Source: Rhodocollybia butyracea (lineage: Eukaryota > Basidiomycota > Agaricomycetes > Agaricales > Omphalotaceae). From it: DNA of 64,000 nt. The stretch is from positions 186,001-250,000 of the forward strand of contig JADNRY010000035.1 of the NCBI GenBank assembly GCA_015501585.1. The letters are read 5' to 3'. Both the position numbers and the translations under genes were made by a program. Each line of letters starts with the position of its first letter. Position 1 is the first letter of the stretch. Shown here piece after piece: positions 1 to 10,430 of the stretch. The notes under the pieces were generated by a model. That model was not told where the DNA came from and did not search any database. It saw only the letters and a list, made by a program, of their open reading frames with translations.

Positions 1-2
1 CA

Positions 3-281
3 AGTGGATCGGTATCTGCTAATGCTACTTCTGCTGCGACATCAGCTAGCACTACTGCATCGGCAACTGCCTCCTCAACCACTGAAGCTGCTAACTCGGG
101 TTCGAGTAGCAGCAACGAAGGAGCTCCGTCAACAGCAGCCCCGGCGACTTCGAGTGCAGCTGCACCAATTCCGAGTACAGCAGCTGCCGCTAACGAACCG
201 TTATCTGTTGCGACATTAGCATCCTCAGCGTCTCTCGAGGCTACCTCTACAATACCGTCTACATCACCATCGTCAGCTTAA
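3..281 (+). CDS. Ser/Thr/Ala-rich protein, C-terminal end (partial)
   Basis: The window opens inside an open frame that runs to a TAA at 279-281. The 92 visible residues are almost entirely Ala, Ser and Thr with a few Pro and Gly. This is typical of an O-glycosylated stalk or a disordered tail of a fungal surface or secreted protein. I see no hydrophobic C-terminal stretch, so a GPI-anchor signal is unlikely. No domain is visible, so the function cannot be assigned. The frame is supported by codon-level low complexity (Ala/Ser/Thr codons throughout) and by its clean stop. Confidence 0.55.
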   Translation, partial: SGSVSANATSAATSASTTASATASSTTEAANSGSSSSNEGAPSTAAPATSSAAAPIPSTAAAANEPLSVATLASSASLEATSTIPSTSPSSA

Positions 282-1559
282 GTGGTAGGCATAGACATGG
301 TTGACTTGTCAAGCAGAATGCGATTGTATGGGACTACTTGCATTAATTTTGTAATTTCTCCTGTTTTTTTTTTTTTTGGGGGGGGGTAGGGGATGCGCCA
401 AATTGTATCATTTTTCAGTTCACTCAGAAGGGGAAGGCCCTTATCCACTTCTTGGACTCTTTCTTTCTCTTACGATTCCATCGAAAACTCTTGTTTGAGT
501 CATAACCTTATTTCATTTTTACGACTGTATCATTACACGACGACATGCTTTATTATGCAACTCAAACAGAACATTAAATGGTGTGACACGCTCATAGAAA
601 ATAGAGGATACTACTGGTGGACTCGAACCTGCTGCCTATCCTGAGTTGAAATCACTTCCTTGGCAGTGGTTGAAAGCGCTGGCCAGTCTGCCCATCTCCT
701 GGGCGAAACGAACAAACTGAATGAACGGGATACTGGATGTGGCATGGTACACTTGGAAATACCCCTTTCAGTCTTGATTGTGCCATCCACTCCTGCACCT
801 CCTATCCTAGACCGTCGCGGTAATGCAACGATGTAGTTGCTTTTCTCCCCATCGATAAGTTCAGCAAAAGAAAGAAAGGATATCAGAGTGCTGGAAGGGA
901 CGGTGATTGCTAACTTTCCGGGTGTAGATATGGACTCGATCCTAGTTCTCAAGTGGATGCAACATCACTTTCTATTGTCTCTGTTGTCCTCGTGCACTGG
1001 AGTCAGGGTTATTGGGCGGAATGTCGTCGATATTCAAGAGAAAACTCCTTGAAACACCCAGGAAAACCAGCCTTAATAGATTAACGGTGGATTAACGACG
1101 GGACTTGACCACAGTTGACCTAAATATTAACTCCAGAAGACTGGTCTCCAATTTTTCCAATCTACAGTCCAATTTGAAGTACTGGAACCGTCATTAAGCC
1201 TATGCCTTTCACCATCCGTGTGAAAACTGCTCGAGAAGCTGTGGATGTAATGTTCATTAACTCCTTTCCATCTCTATCTGTGAAGCAAAATAAATGACTC
1301 AGCCACAAATATAGGACCAATTGCAGCTGCTGAGGTCCATCCTTCGTAGGAATCCAGGAAACGCCAACATGTTGAACTTGAGAACTTAGCAGCTCCACGA
1401 GTGGCAACGACTTGGTAATGGTACATACAATTAGTCCAATGTAGCCCTGATGTAGCCTATCTAATCAGTGAGACTCATTCCAACACTATGATCCCCGCCA
1501 TGAGATTTCGCTGGAACCTCATCCTCAAGAATAGACAAAAGGCTCAATAAAACACCGTG
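282..1559. other. Intergenic, no gene I can support
   Basis: This stretch holds T-rich and G-rich runs just after the upstream stop (about 360-390) and several short open frames on both strands. The longest is a minus-strand frame at 611-952 that opens with TTG, not ATG. None has a convincing start, splice pattern or recognisable motif. The right part is the 3' flank of the GPI18 gene. Confidence 0.4.
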
Positions 1560-2747
1560 CTATGCTGGTGGAAGGAAAACACTCCAAAGTAATACCGATG
1601 TCGCACCCCAAACCACTGACCACCCGATCCATAGATTGCTCACTTTCGGATGGCACATGAACAGCCATGCAGCAGCCCAGTACAGCAGGGGCATCGATGG
1701 CGCGAGCCGAAGGATAATCTGGACGTGTGAGGTGAATAGTAGCGTGCAGCATAATATACAGGCGTGGATTGCATGAGGAATAAGTGCCAGTGAAGAGGAC
1801 GATCTTCTCTTGAGCCCATTTCGCAGTATATGCACCGAATACGCAAAGATGACAATGAAGGGTGGAGCAGCGATGATAAAATTGGGAAGTTGAGCCAAGG
1901 TCCAGTATCGCATAAACCCGCTGTTCCAGTACTTTGACTGGACATGGGAATATATGACCGGTATGGATTTCGAACACCACGGTTCAGCGTTGACACCACT
2001 AGTGCAAAATGCAATGTAGCCCGTAACTTGGTGGTACACGAATGGAGTGAATATCGTCGCAGTGTAGACCACGGATTTGATGTACGAAGAGATGATTGTT
2101 GGAGGCTTGCCGGACTCTAGGAAGGGCTGGATGAGGATTCCCCAGAGGATGAACCCACTGAGAAGAACTCCATTTGAGCGGAAGGCGCCTGCCAAGGCAA
2201 AGCAGAGTGTCGCAAAAAACCACTTTGATTGGGTGCAGTATAACAGACCTGAAAATAGAGTTGATAAATATTAGGCATACAGATCTGTTGGCTCACCTCT
2301 GTAGGAGAAATAGGTAAAGAAAGGCTCATTATACGGTGCCATGCGCATCGTAGCTGGACTACTGGGAAGCAAGGACAGCAAAGCCACAAGGAACGCGAGA
2401 TTCGGTGACTCGAAATGATACAATGACAGACGATACAAGACAAGCGTTGTATCACAAGCAACAGATATCATCCCTCCAGCCCAAAGCATATTATTAGCAT
2501 TCCAGAAGCTGAGCACAAACGGCAGTCCTGGAAAAAAAGCCCATTCATGTTCGTAGACGTATCCCTGTTCTGCAATATGCGCAAAATGGAACATGTCCCA
2601 GCGAAGAAGCGGTTTTGACCATTTCGATGTCTGAACAAGGTCTGGCGACGCGTCAAATAAAGGTAGATACGAGGTCCAATAAGCTAGGAGGTGAATTAAA
2701 ATTTGAGAAAGACAGGAAAAGAAAATAAGACGCGTTGTAGTGTTCAT
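1560..2747 (-). CDS. GPI18: GPI mannosyltransferase 2 (PIG-V/Gpi18 family)
   Basis: Adds the second mannose to the GPI core in the ER membrane, from dolichol-phosphate mannose, working with Pga1 in yeast. Two exons: 2747-2297 and 2248-1560 (stop), giving about 379 aa; the 47-nt GT-AG intron keeps frame. The start is the ATG at 2747; an upstream TTG extends the frame but is not needed. The family-defining Trp-Asp pair sits in RWDMFHFAHIAEQGY, followed by EWAFFPGLPF and a MRMAPYNEPFF segment, all matching PIG-V. Many hydrophobic helices follow, as expected of a multi-pass ER glycosyltransferase, and the length fits the family. It is head to head with the peroxin gene, with only 32 bp between start codons. 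No break is visible, so it is probably functional. Confidence 0.9.
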
Positions 2748-2779
2748 CGAGCGAGCGCTTATTCCATTATTGTCGTTCA
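2748..2779. promoter_or_regulatory. 32-bp divergent spacer between GPI18 and the peroxin gene
   Basis: The minus-strand ATG (2747-2745) and plus-strand ATG (2780) leave only 32 bp. Promoter elements and 5' leaders must lie within the neighbouring coding regions, or the true starts are further in. No TATA-like motif is seen. Confidence 0.5.
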
Positions 2780-4317
2780 ATGCCTACAACGACGACGACA
2801 AATCTGCATGAATTCCTTAGCTCAACCCCCTTTCCACTGACCGACAGCCTAATTCGACTTTCGCCGTATGTTTATTTTGCTCGAAATGTCGTCGAAATAT
2901 TGTCTTGGTCGCGGCCGACGTCATACGATAGCTGGGTTGCTCTCGCGGTGTGGTGGGCTACATGTCTTTTAGCACAATATACTCTGCGGTCAGTACTCTT
3001 CTGCACTACTGATATTTAATCTTGAACGAAATACAGATATCTTCTTCCGATTGTGGTTATCTTATTATTCACGTTCTCTTCTGCTCGGCTATCTACTCCT
3101 CTGGTCACAGAGAACAGTCTCCAAGCAGTAGTTACGGATCTGACAACAATCCAGTCTCTTCTTCCTAATAATACCGTTATCCCGAATACTAAACCGGCGT
3201 TTTCTACTCTCCTCCGGGTTTCGCTGATACTATACGCGCCATATCTCCTTCTGACATACTATGTTCCTCTTCGGGTTCTTATTGCCCTCCTCGGAACGGT
3301 TTTGGGTACGTGGAAAGCCCCATGGGCGGCTGTTTTGCGGAATACTCTTCGCAAAAGCGCCTGGGTCCGATGGAGCACATGTTGCATCTGGTCGAAATTG
3401 TCTGGCCAGCCACTTTCCCCACCCACTTTGTCTTACCAGACTCTCGCTGCTTCAAACTCGGTAGAACCAGGCGCCTCCCTGCGATTTCTTTTCACTATCT
3501 ACGAGAACCAGCGGTGGTGGGTAGGCTTAGATTATTCTGCGGCTCTTTTACCTAGTGGGTTGAAGCACTCTAATATAAATGTATCTACTCACTTAATTCT
3601 GCAGACGAAAGACCTTCATGGTGTTCTGCATCCCTCCAACCCATGTCTCCCCTAACGCATTCATACTCCCAGAACCAACATCGTCCTACGTCCGTGACAG
3701 CACCGGTAAGCGGGTCAAACGAACTGCAATATGGAAATGGGAAGAACCAGAATGGAAAGTCCTAATTCGTAAGGAAGATGGTGCTGTTAGTCGAGTAGAG
3801 AAACCAATCCCATCAGAGGACCCTAATCCGAGTTTGTTGATGAAGGCTGCGGGCAAGATGAAAGAGACGCAAAGTACTGCAAATGGTGATGGAGATTATC
3901 AGCATCCTGAACAGGATGGAACAGATGATACGGAAGAGGAGAATTTAGACGTTGCGACTGATGCAGACGGATGGGTATACGGTGATAACAAGTGGGAAGG
4001 GAGAACTAGTAAGGGGGGTATGGGCAAGGTTTGTCACAAGTTTTTTTGTTATCTTCAATATCTCTAATATTACACAGTATACACGATATCGCCGTTGGAC
4101 AAGGGTCGCCGTTGTAACTGAAACTGTTGAGGTTGTCGAAGATGGAGAAACTGGCGTGGATAGCGTTCGAGATCGTACGAGTAATACGGATGTGTCCAAA
4201 ATCACTGCCAGCCCCGTCACATCGAGTCCTTCCCAAGGTCGAACAGAGGACACTCCTGAGGGTGAAAGTCCGCTACGGCAAAGATTGAAGTCAGCATTAA
4301 CCAAAGGGACCTTGTAG
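2780..4317 (+). CDS. Peroxin of the Pex23/Pex24/Pex30 type with dysferlin (DysF) domain; one-base frame break
   Basis: ER/peroxisome membrane protein that controls peroxisome number and budding. Exons: 2780-2988, 3037-3554, 3605-4028, 4078-4317. The first ~150 residues carry several hydrophobic segments (reticulon-like membrane region). Next comes the DysF start, YENQRWWVGLDYSAALLPNE, continuing RPSWCS, and the DysF end, DGWVYGDNKWE then YTRYRRWTRVAVV. The C-terminus is acidic and Ser/Thr rich. Oddity: within exon 3 the frame giving ERPSWCSASLQPMSP differs from the frame giving NAFILPEP. They join only if one C is missing from the C run at 3649-3652. With that correction the exon sum is in frame and about 463 aa. 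Either a consensus error or a real lesion. Which Pex23-family member it is cannot be told from the sequence. Confidence 0.85.
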
Positions 4318-4506
4318 CTTAGGCGTCGCACCCTTGTTATACTTAGTTATAGATGCCGGACATGATTGTTTGTAATTCTGTGTAGCGGTAGCGAGTTGTA
4401 ATTATCACTCACCGGAGCCGTATTGACTTTTTGTCTTAGTCATTGGCTTCGTTGCTTATAATCCTTCGACTTGTTCTACTTTCTCTAAATCTCTTAATCT
4501 TACACC

Positions 4507-6050
4507 ATGGAGACACAACAGCAGCACCTCTTCACATGTATATCGTGTTCGATCGCCTTTGTTTCTGCTGAGGAACAACGTACGTATCATGGTCAAATCT
4601 GTTTTTTACGAACTTAGCTTCGGTCTTCAGGCATGCACTATCGTTCAGACCACCATAGATATAACATGAAGCGTAGAGTGGCTGGCCTGCCTCCAGTCAG
4701 CGCAGCTGTTTTCAATGAAAAAGTTACCGAGAGACGAACGGAAACCGCAATCATGTCTTCACTCAAAGGATCTGCGTGCCAAGTTTGCAAGTGTGTTCTG
4801 ATTTTCTCGGGATAATCAGCTATTTCTGAAAGTTTGCTCTTCACAGTAAAGTATATTCATCAGAAAATGCCTATCGATCGCATATCAATTCGAAAAAACA
4901 CAAGGAGAACGAGCTGCAGGCAAGTCTCAAACTGGCTGCCAAGCTGGCGAGAAAAGATGGTCTCGAAACCGATTCCGAAGAAGAAAAGTCAGACGAAGTT
5001 CCCTCATCGGATATGGCCGCGATATCTCTTTCCGACTCCCAACCAAAAGAACACTTACCCGTATCCCTTGTCGTAGACTCCTCGGCAGCAGAGGACGAAG
5101 TGACTCAAACAATCGACCAGAAAATCGCCGCTGCTCGATCCCGCCTCTTACCTTCTCATTGCCTTTTCTGCCCCTCTGAACTCTCTGATCTTCAAGCAAA
5201 CCTCCTTCATATGGCCTCCGCACATTCTTTTTTCATCCCCGACGCAGACTACCTCATCGATGTCGAAGGCCTCATACACTACCTAGGTGAAAAAATTGCT
5301 GTAGGAAACGTGTGTATCTTCTGCAATGGTAAAGGACGCGAGTTCCGTACTCTGGAAGCCGTGCGGAAACATATGACGGATAAAAGTCATTGTAAAGTGG
5401 CTTATGACTCTCAGGATGATCGGTTGGAGATTTCGGATTATTATGATTTTACTTCGTCTTATCCTGATGGACAAGGGAAGGAAAAGAAGCCCAAGGTAGA
5501 TGTAGATGCAGAAGAAGAGGAATGGGAGGATAGTGATCACGATGGGAGCGAGGCTGACGAGATGGTAGACATCGATGAGGGGGATTCAGATGACTCGGAC
5601 GAAGACGAGCTTCCTCAAAATGAGATAACGTACGGAGATTCAAATTACGAGCTCGTCCTACCCTCGGGTATCCGAATAGGCCATCGCAGTATGCGAAGAT
5701 ACTACGCCCAATCCTTCCCCGGTGCACGTCGCAATGCTGAAGAAGTTGATCCAAACTCTGGAGCCGCAATCGTTCGCCGTCTACTCGGTGACAAAAACTC
5801 TGTTCTTGTTCCGCGTAAAGGTGGCTTTGGTGCGTTTGGAGGTGGTACAGATGTCGTAAAGGCAAGGAATAAGGGTGAAGCCCGAGAAGCTGGGAGACAT
5901 GTGCGAGAGTTCAGGGATCAGAAGCGGAGGGAAGATTTCAAAACGAAGGTTGGGTTCAAGCATAATAGCCAGAAGCATTTCAGAGATCCATGTGAGCTTT
6001 TCTTTCCTTGATTATATTTTCGATATTGACTCTTTTTAGTACTGCAGTGA
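4507..6050 (+). CDS. REI1: Cytoplasmic 60S subunit biogenesis zinc-finger protein REI1
   Basis: Late cytoplasmic factor that frees Arx1/Alb1 from pre-60S subunits and probes the exit tunnel. Exons 4507-4579, 4631-4790, 4847-5991 and an 11-nt coding end at 6040-6050 give about 462 aa. Visible zinc fingers: CISC near residue 11 with HYRSDHH; CQVCNKVYSSENAYRSH with KKH; CLFC with two His; and CIFC followed by HMTDKSH. The spacing matches the REI1/ZNF622 order. An acidic run (EEEEWEDSDHD) and the conserved LPSGIRIGHRSMRRYYAQSF segment follow, then a basic tail ending FKHNSQKHFRDP. The last exon adds only three residues and the stop. The start is the first ATG in good context before the first finger. 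Confidence 0.93.
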
Positions 6051-6695
6051 TAGCTTGGTCGTTCAATATTGTGCTTACTATTCTGGATCTTCAGCCTCGT
6101 CAATCTATCATAGGCTTAAATTAATGAATTAATGATTGTGATAATAAACCTGAAAGAAGACAGCCCGGAAGTATGTAAGGCGAATTTTTAATCAAGCTTA
6201 CAGAGCAGTTTGGCAGTGCGCACAGTGTTCTGTCCCGACGAGAACCAGGGGTTCTCGCAGCAGGCCTTGTGCTTCTTATCAGGCTGTCCGAGCGGTTATG
6301 AAGATGCTATGTCAGAGAAGGTCAGAGATACCCAGCTCCTAGCCAAGCGGTATCTCCTAGTCGACTTTCCGCTTCATCTGATCCTGCGTCCTCGGAACAG
6401 TTTAACGACGGCGAGGTAGGTAGGTTGGCGATGTATAACTATGCCCAGATATCTAAGGTGCACGGAACAGGTTTGTGGCTTTTCGTTTGAGCTCAGCTTT
6501 TGGATACACTGTGTAGAAAATATTCTCAAAAAGGAAACCAGGAACCCGGCCCGTGTATTGCGGCATGTTGCCGAATACCCAATCGATTAATTCCAGAAGA
6601 AAAACTTTTTTTCTCAGTTGCTTAAAACTCCACCCCGCTGGCCGTTCCTTCTTTCATCTCTCATGCAATAATTTAAATCCTCTTTCCGTTCCATC
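6051..6695. other. Intergenic between REI1 and PRPP synthetase
   Basis: About 645 bp with no supported gene. The last 100 bp before the ATG at 6696 are pyrimidine rich (TTCCTTCTTTCATCTC), as is usual just upstream of fungal genes. A 69-aa plus-strand frame at 6210-6419 shows no motif and is probably chance. Confidence 0.5.
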
Positions 6696-7994
6696 ATGCA
6701 CCACAACAATTCCATCCGAATCTTAGCCGGTGGGTATCCAGTACTTTTCCTAGTTGTCTAGTACGAATTCTTCACAGGCAATAGTCATCCTGAGCTCGCT
6801 CAATCAGTATCTGAGCGGTGAGCCGCTGCGTCGCAGCCACGAACTCGTCATTTATCACTCATTAGGCTCAATGTTCCACTGGTTCCCTGTACAGTGAAAA
6901 AGTTTTCCAATGGCGAAACCAACGTCAAAATTTCAGAATCTGTTCGAGATGAAGATGTTTTTATTATACAATCTGGCTGCAACGACGCCAATGACAACCT
7001 GATGGAACTTCTCATTCTCATCTCGGCCTGTAAAACGGCTTCTGCTAGACGAATAACCGCAGTCATTCCTTCTTTTCCATACGCTCGAATGGACAAGAAG
7101 GACAAGTCTAGAGCGCCGATTACTGCGAAACTTGTAGCGAATATGCTTGTCGTTGCTGGCTGTGACCATGTCATTACAATGGACCTGCACGCTAGCCAAA
7201 TACAGGGATTTTTTGACATTCCTGTAGACAATCTCTTTTCAGAACCATTGATGTTGTCATATATCAAGAGGTCGATTTCGGGATGGAAAAATGGGATTAT
7301 AGTTAGTCCAGATGCAGGAGGAGCAAAACGGTATTTAACGGACTTTGATTTGGACGAATCGCTATTCTCATCCTAAATTTATTTTCAGAGTGACAGCCAT
7401 CGCTGACAAACTTGGAGTAGAGTTTGCTCTCATTCATCGAAAACGAGATGGCAAAGCGTTGGATGCACCAGAACGAATGGAGATATTGGTTGGCGATGTC
7501 AAAGACAAGGTACGCCACATCTAAGTCAAGGTTAATCTTATTCTTATCTTGAAATGAAAGGTTGCAATTTTGGTCGACGATATGATTGATACGGGAGCTA
7601 CCCTTGCGCTGGCCACTCGAACATTGCATGAAAAGGGTGCCAAGTCTATCCATGCTCTTGTCACACATGGTGAGTCGAGATGGCTCATTTCTCCACTCTT
7701 GTTAAAATCTTCCAGGATTGCTCTCCTCAATTAATCTCAGTATGGTGGAGCGGCTACCCCTCGAACACCTTGTGGTATGTCATATCCTTTCCTCGGAAAG
7801 TACCTTTATATCAATCTATGTTACAGGTGACAAACACCATCCCTCAAAACAAAAATAAGAATGGTTGCTCAAAGCTTACTGTAATCGATATCAGCCCAAC
7901 TATCGCTGAGAGTATTCGGCGTACGCACAACGGAGAAAGTATCAGTCTCTTGTTCGGTGAATGGGCAGAGTCAGGAAATGTGGAGGTATTATAG
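6696..7994 (+). CDS. PRS: Ribose-phosphate pyrophosphokinase (PRPP synthetase)
   Basis: Transfers pyrophosphate from ATP to ribose-5-phosphate, making PRPP for purine, pyrimidine, His and Trp synthesis in the cytosol. Seven exons: 6696-6729, 6778-6817, 6866-7330, 7389-7509, 7561-7669, 7716-7774, 7827-7994; 331 aa, the usual length of a short-type PRS. Motifs in order: N-terminal [10 protein letters not shown], the divalent-cation site [25 protein letters not shown], the flexible-loop IHRKRDG, and the PRPP-binding [11 protein letters not shown]. All catalytic motifs are intact. The first exon is very short (11 codons), so the start rests on the ATG before RILAG. Fungi carry several PRS paralogues; which one this is cannot be said. 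Confidence 0.95.
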
Positions 7995-8422
7995 ACACCA
8001 AAGGAATTATCTAGAGTTTTGTATCATTGAATCCAGCCCGTGAGGCATACCTAATCAAAACGGACTTTTCTTAGCCTCATGCCATTGCCGGGAGCATCGC
8101 GAATGTCAAGGTTTTACTAACCAATACCTCTTTATTCTTGAATGTTCGCTGCATGCAATGAATGCATCTGGGAGAAGAGGGGGGCCTTAATATTCTGATC
8201 TTTTGTCGCATGGCCCATACACGATTTCTAAAATTATACCCAACAAAGGTCAGTGGTGGTTTTCCACCAGTGTCTATCCTTTTCAGGCGTCTTGCGATTT
8301 GCAATGCCGCCGGCTTATCGGTAGTTTGCTACTTCGACGTCAGTCTCTTGAGTTGAGCCCAACAGACAGAAAACTTATGCGCAATGAACAGAGAATGTTT
8401 ATCATAAGAAGATTTCTAATTA
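7995..8422. other. Intergenic between convergent genes
   Basis: About 430 bp between the stops of PRS (plus) and the unknown minus-strand gene. It must hold both 3' ends. No gene, repeat or RNA is recognised. Confidence 0.5.
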
Positions 8423-9052
8423 TCACCTCTGTTGTACATTAGAGTCTAAGGCCGCCAGCTGATCTACGAGATCCTCCATTACGGACCTGGTATGTCTGTG
8501 ACCAGTAGCACTGTTGTGTGGCATAGCAGCTAAGTTATCATTACCCGGAGTTGGGGGAACAGAAGTAGCCCTTGTTGGGACAAGCAGAGACCCCCGAGGC
8601 TCGAAACCAGGTGCAATTTTCCGCAGCGCGTCACGCTTTTGTTGTTCCTTTTCATCTTCCCTAGATTGAAGATATGCTTCTCGCCTGGCTGCATGGGCAG
8701 CAATCGTTGAACGTCTCGACGATTCCATGGTAACGACGTGAGGTTCGAGAGTAAACGGGTACACAAACTGCCTTTCGATGAGAAAAAACTGGCGATTAGT
8801 ATCAGATTAAAACACACATAGGCAGTTACAGAGTCTGGGAGAGGATGTATATCTTCAGGAAGCTCCACCTAAGTATAAGACTTCAATACCGGCTCGTTCG
8901 AAAAGTATATGTGTTACCTGAGTAGGAACTCGAAGACTAGGGGATTTGATTAGTGGGACATGAGCTGCGGCTGCATATGGTGCTGTAGATATATCAGATT
9001 AATTTGGGCATCTATTACGAGAAAACACTGACAGACATTTCTCACCAGACAT
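8423..9052 (-). CDS. Unknown 155-aa protein with coiled basic middle
   Basis: I do not recognise the family. Four exons: 9052-9046, 8982-8918, 8868-8818, 8767-8423 (stop), all in frame with GT-AG introns. The first exon holds only two codons and one base. The N-terminus is MSAPYAAAAHVPLIKSPSLR, then PTQVELPEDIHPLPDSVT and FVYPFTLEPHV. A charged helical stretch (REAYLQSREDEKEQQKRDAL) and a polar tail follow. There is no signal peptide or membrane helix. The PLPDSVTAY/FVYPFTLEP region looks conserved rather than low complexity, which suggests a real small protein. It is head to head with BUD32, 43 bp between ATGs, so the two probably share a promoter. Confidence 0.65.
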
Positions 9053-9095
9053 AGTAGTTCAAAGCAGAGCGTGGATTGGGCGCTTGTTTGATCAA
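9053..9095. promoter_or_regulatory. 43-bp divergent spacer before BUD32
   Basis: The two ATGs (9052 minus, 9096 plus) are 43 bp apart. Any shared promoter must overlap coding sequence or first introns. No TATA box or clear motif is seen. Confidence 0.5.
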
Positions 9096-10123
9096 ATGGC
9101 TCTTTCGTTATCGCAATCGTTAATACGGGCATCTTTACCGATTTCTCAAGGAGCTGAAGCTGCAAGTTACCTTTGATCTCCATCCGATAACGCTCTAGTC
9201 TTATGAAATCCAGGATAGAAAGTCTACAAGGCTCAGTTATCAGAAACATCCCTCCCAATACTCTTAAAGTACCGGTTTCAAAAACATTACAGGCACCCAA
9301 GTCTCGATAATAACTTGACTCGTACTCGTATTGCGGGAGAGGCGCGTGCGCTTTTGAAATGCTTGCGGTAGGTACATGGCGCTTTTTACATTCGCTACAA
9401 TACTAACAATATAATTCTCTAGCTCAGGTGTGAACGTTCCTGGTATACGCATGGTAGACGCGGCCGAAGGCGTGCTTGGTATTGAGTGGATTGAAGGCCA
9501 AAGCCTTCGAAAGTTACTTGGAGGCACCGAGGAAGAGGGCGATGACCTCGATGTTGAGGCAACGGATACAGAATTAGAGAACCCGTTGAAGGATTATGGC
9601 GTATCAGTTGGTTTGTGAATGTACATAAGCTCACTGGTTTTGGCTGACCATTTTTTATTAGAAGAATTGATGAAACTCGTCGGCATTGAGATTGCCAAAA
9701 TGCACAAGATAGATGTTATTCATGGAGATTTGACGACCTCTAACATGATGCTACGACGTCCAAAATCAGTCGAATCCACTCTCGCGGCGGAATTGGTAAG
9801 CTCATGTTCTTTTTGCATGATAGCTTCGCGACCTAAATTCGTGGAACAGGTTCTCATTGATTTTGGCCTTTCATATCAATCTACCTTGACGGAAGACAAA
9901 GCGGTCGATCTTTATGTGCTCGAACGAGCTTTCTCTTCCACCCATCCGGATTCCGAGCCAATGTTTGCCACAGTTTTAGTTGCGTACGCCAATGTCATGG
10001 ACAAAGACTGGCCAGCGATTAGAAACAGACTAGAAGACGGTTAGCTTCCTCTCATCTGTTTGTCTTAAAACTAAGTTTAATGTAGTCCGTCTACGAGGAC
10101 GGAAGCGTAGTATGGTCGGATAA
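9096..10123 (+). CDS. BUD32: KEOPS complex kinase/ATPase Bud32 (TP53RK family)
   Basis: Small atypical kinase of the KEOPS complex, needed for t6A modification of ANN-decoding tRNAs. Six exons: 9096-9161, 9219-9367, 9423-9610, 9662-9795, 9850-10039, 10086-10123; 254 aa, normal for the family. Motifs: QGAEAKVYKA (P-loop-like), the ATP-binding Lys in LLKYRFQKHYRHPSLD, the catalytic loop VIHGDLTTSNMML, the metal-binding DFGLSY, and the C-terminal VRLRGRKRSMVG. The first intron starts with GC (GCAAGT) instead of GT, and only this reading keeps the QGAEAKVYKA frame. The GVNVPGI to EGQSLRKLLG segment matches the small lobe. Confidence 0.95.
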
Positions 10124-10430
10124 TCCAGGTACGCTCAAAGTAGAATCAAGGGTCTGAAGGAGAAACGGAGGAGAAAATATAGTTATCCCATACACGTACT
10201 TGGGACTTGAAGATTGTAGATTGAATCTACATAGTCATTGCCTGGTCATCTTCAAAACTTGCTAGTGTGTTCCATAATTATGACTTATATTAGAATGCTT
10301 AGTACCGAAAACATGAACAACGACGTTATGCGAGAAGAGTCTGTCAAAACAAAAAGGTCATGAAATATGGGTATCGTGTGCAAGAAAAGATGAAATGATG
10401 AAGGAGCGGTCGTGATACTGATAACTTGTT
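10124..10430. other. Intergenic between convergent BUD32 and RAX2
   Basis: Just over 300 bp holding the two 3' ends. No gene or repeat seen. Confidence 0.5.

Noticed and set aside
611..700. tRNA-like GGTTCGAGTCC signal on the minus strand
   Set aside because: The T-stem does not pair and no acceptor stem or anticodon arm can be formed, so it is a chance match.
611..952. 113-codon minus-strand frame
   Set aside because: Opens with TTG, has no splice partners that make a longer protein and no recognisable motif.
8077..8442. Overlapping short frames between PRS and the unknown gene
   Set aside because: They lie in the 3' flanks of two convergent genes and have no motif or good start.
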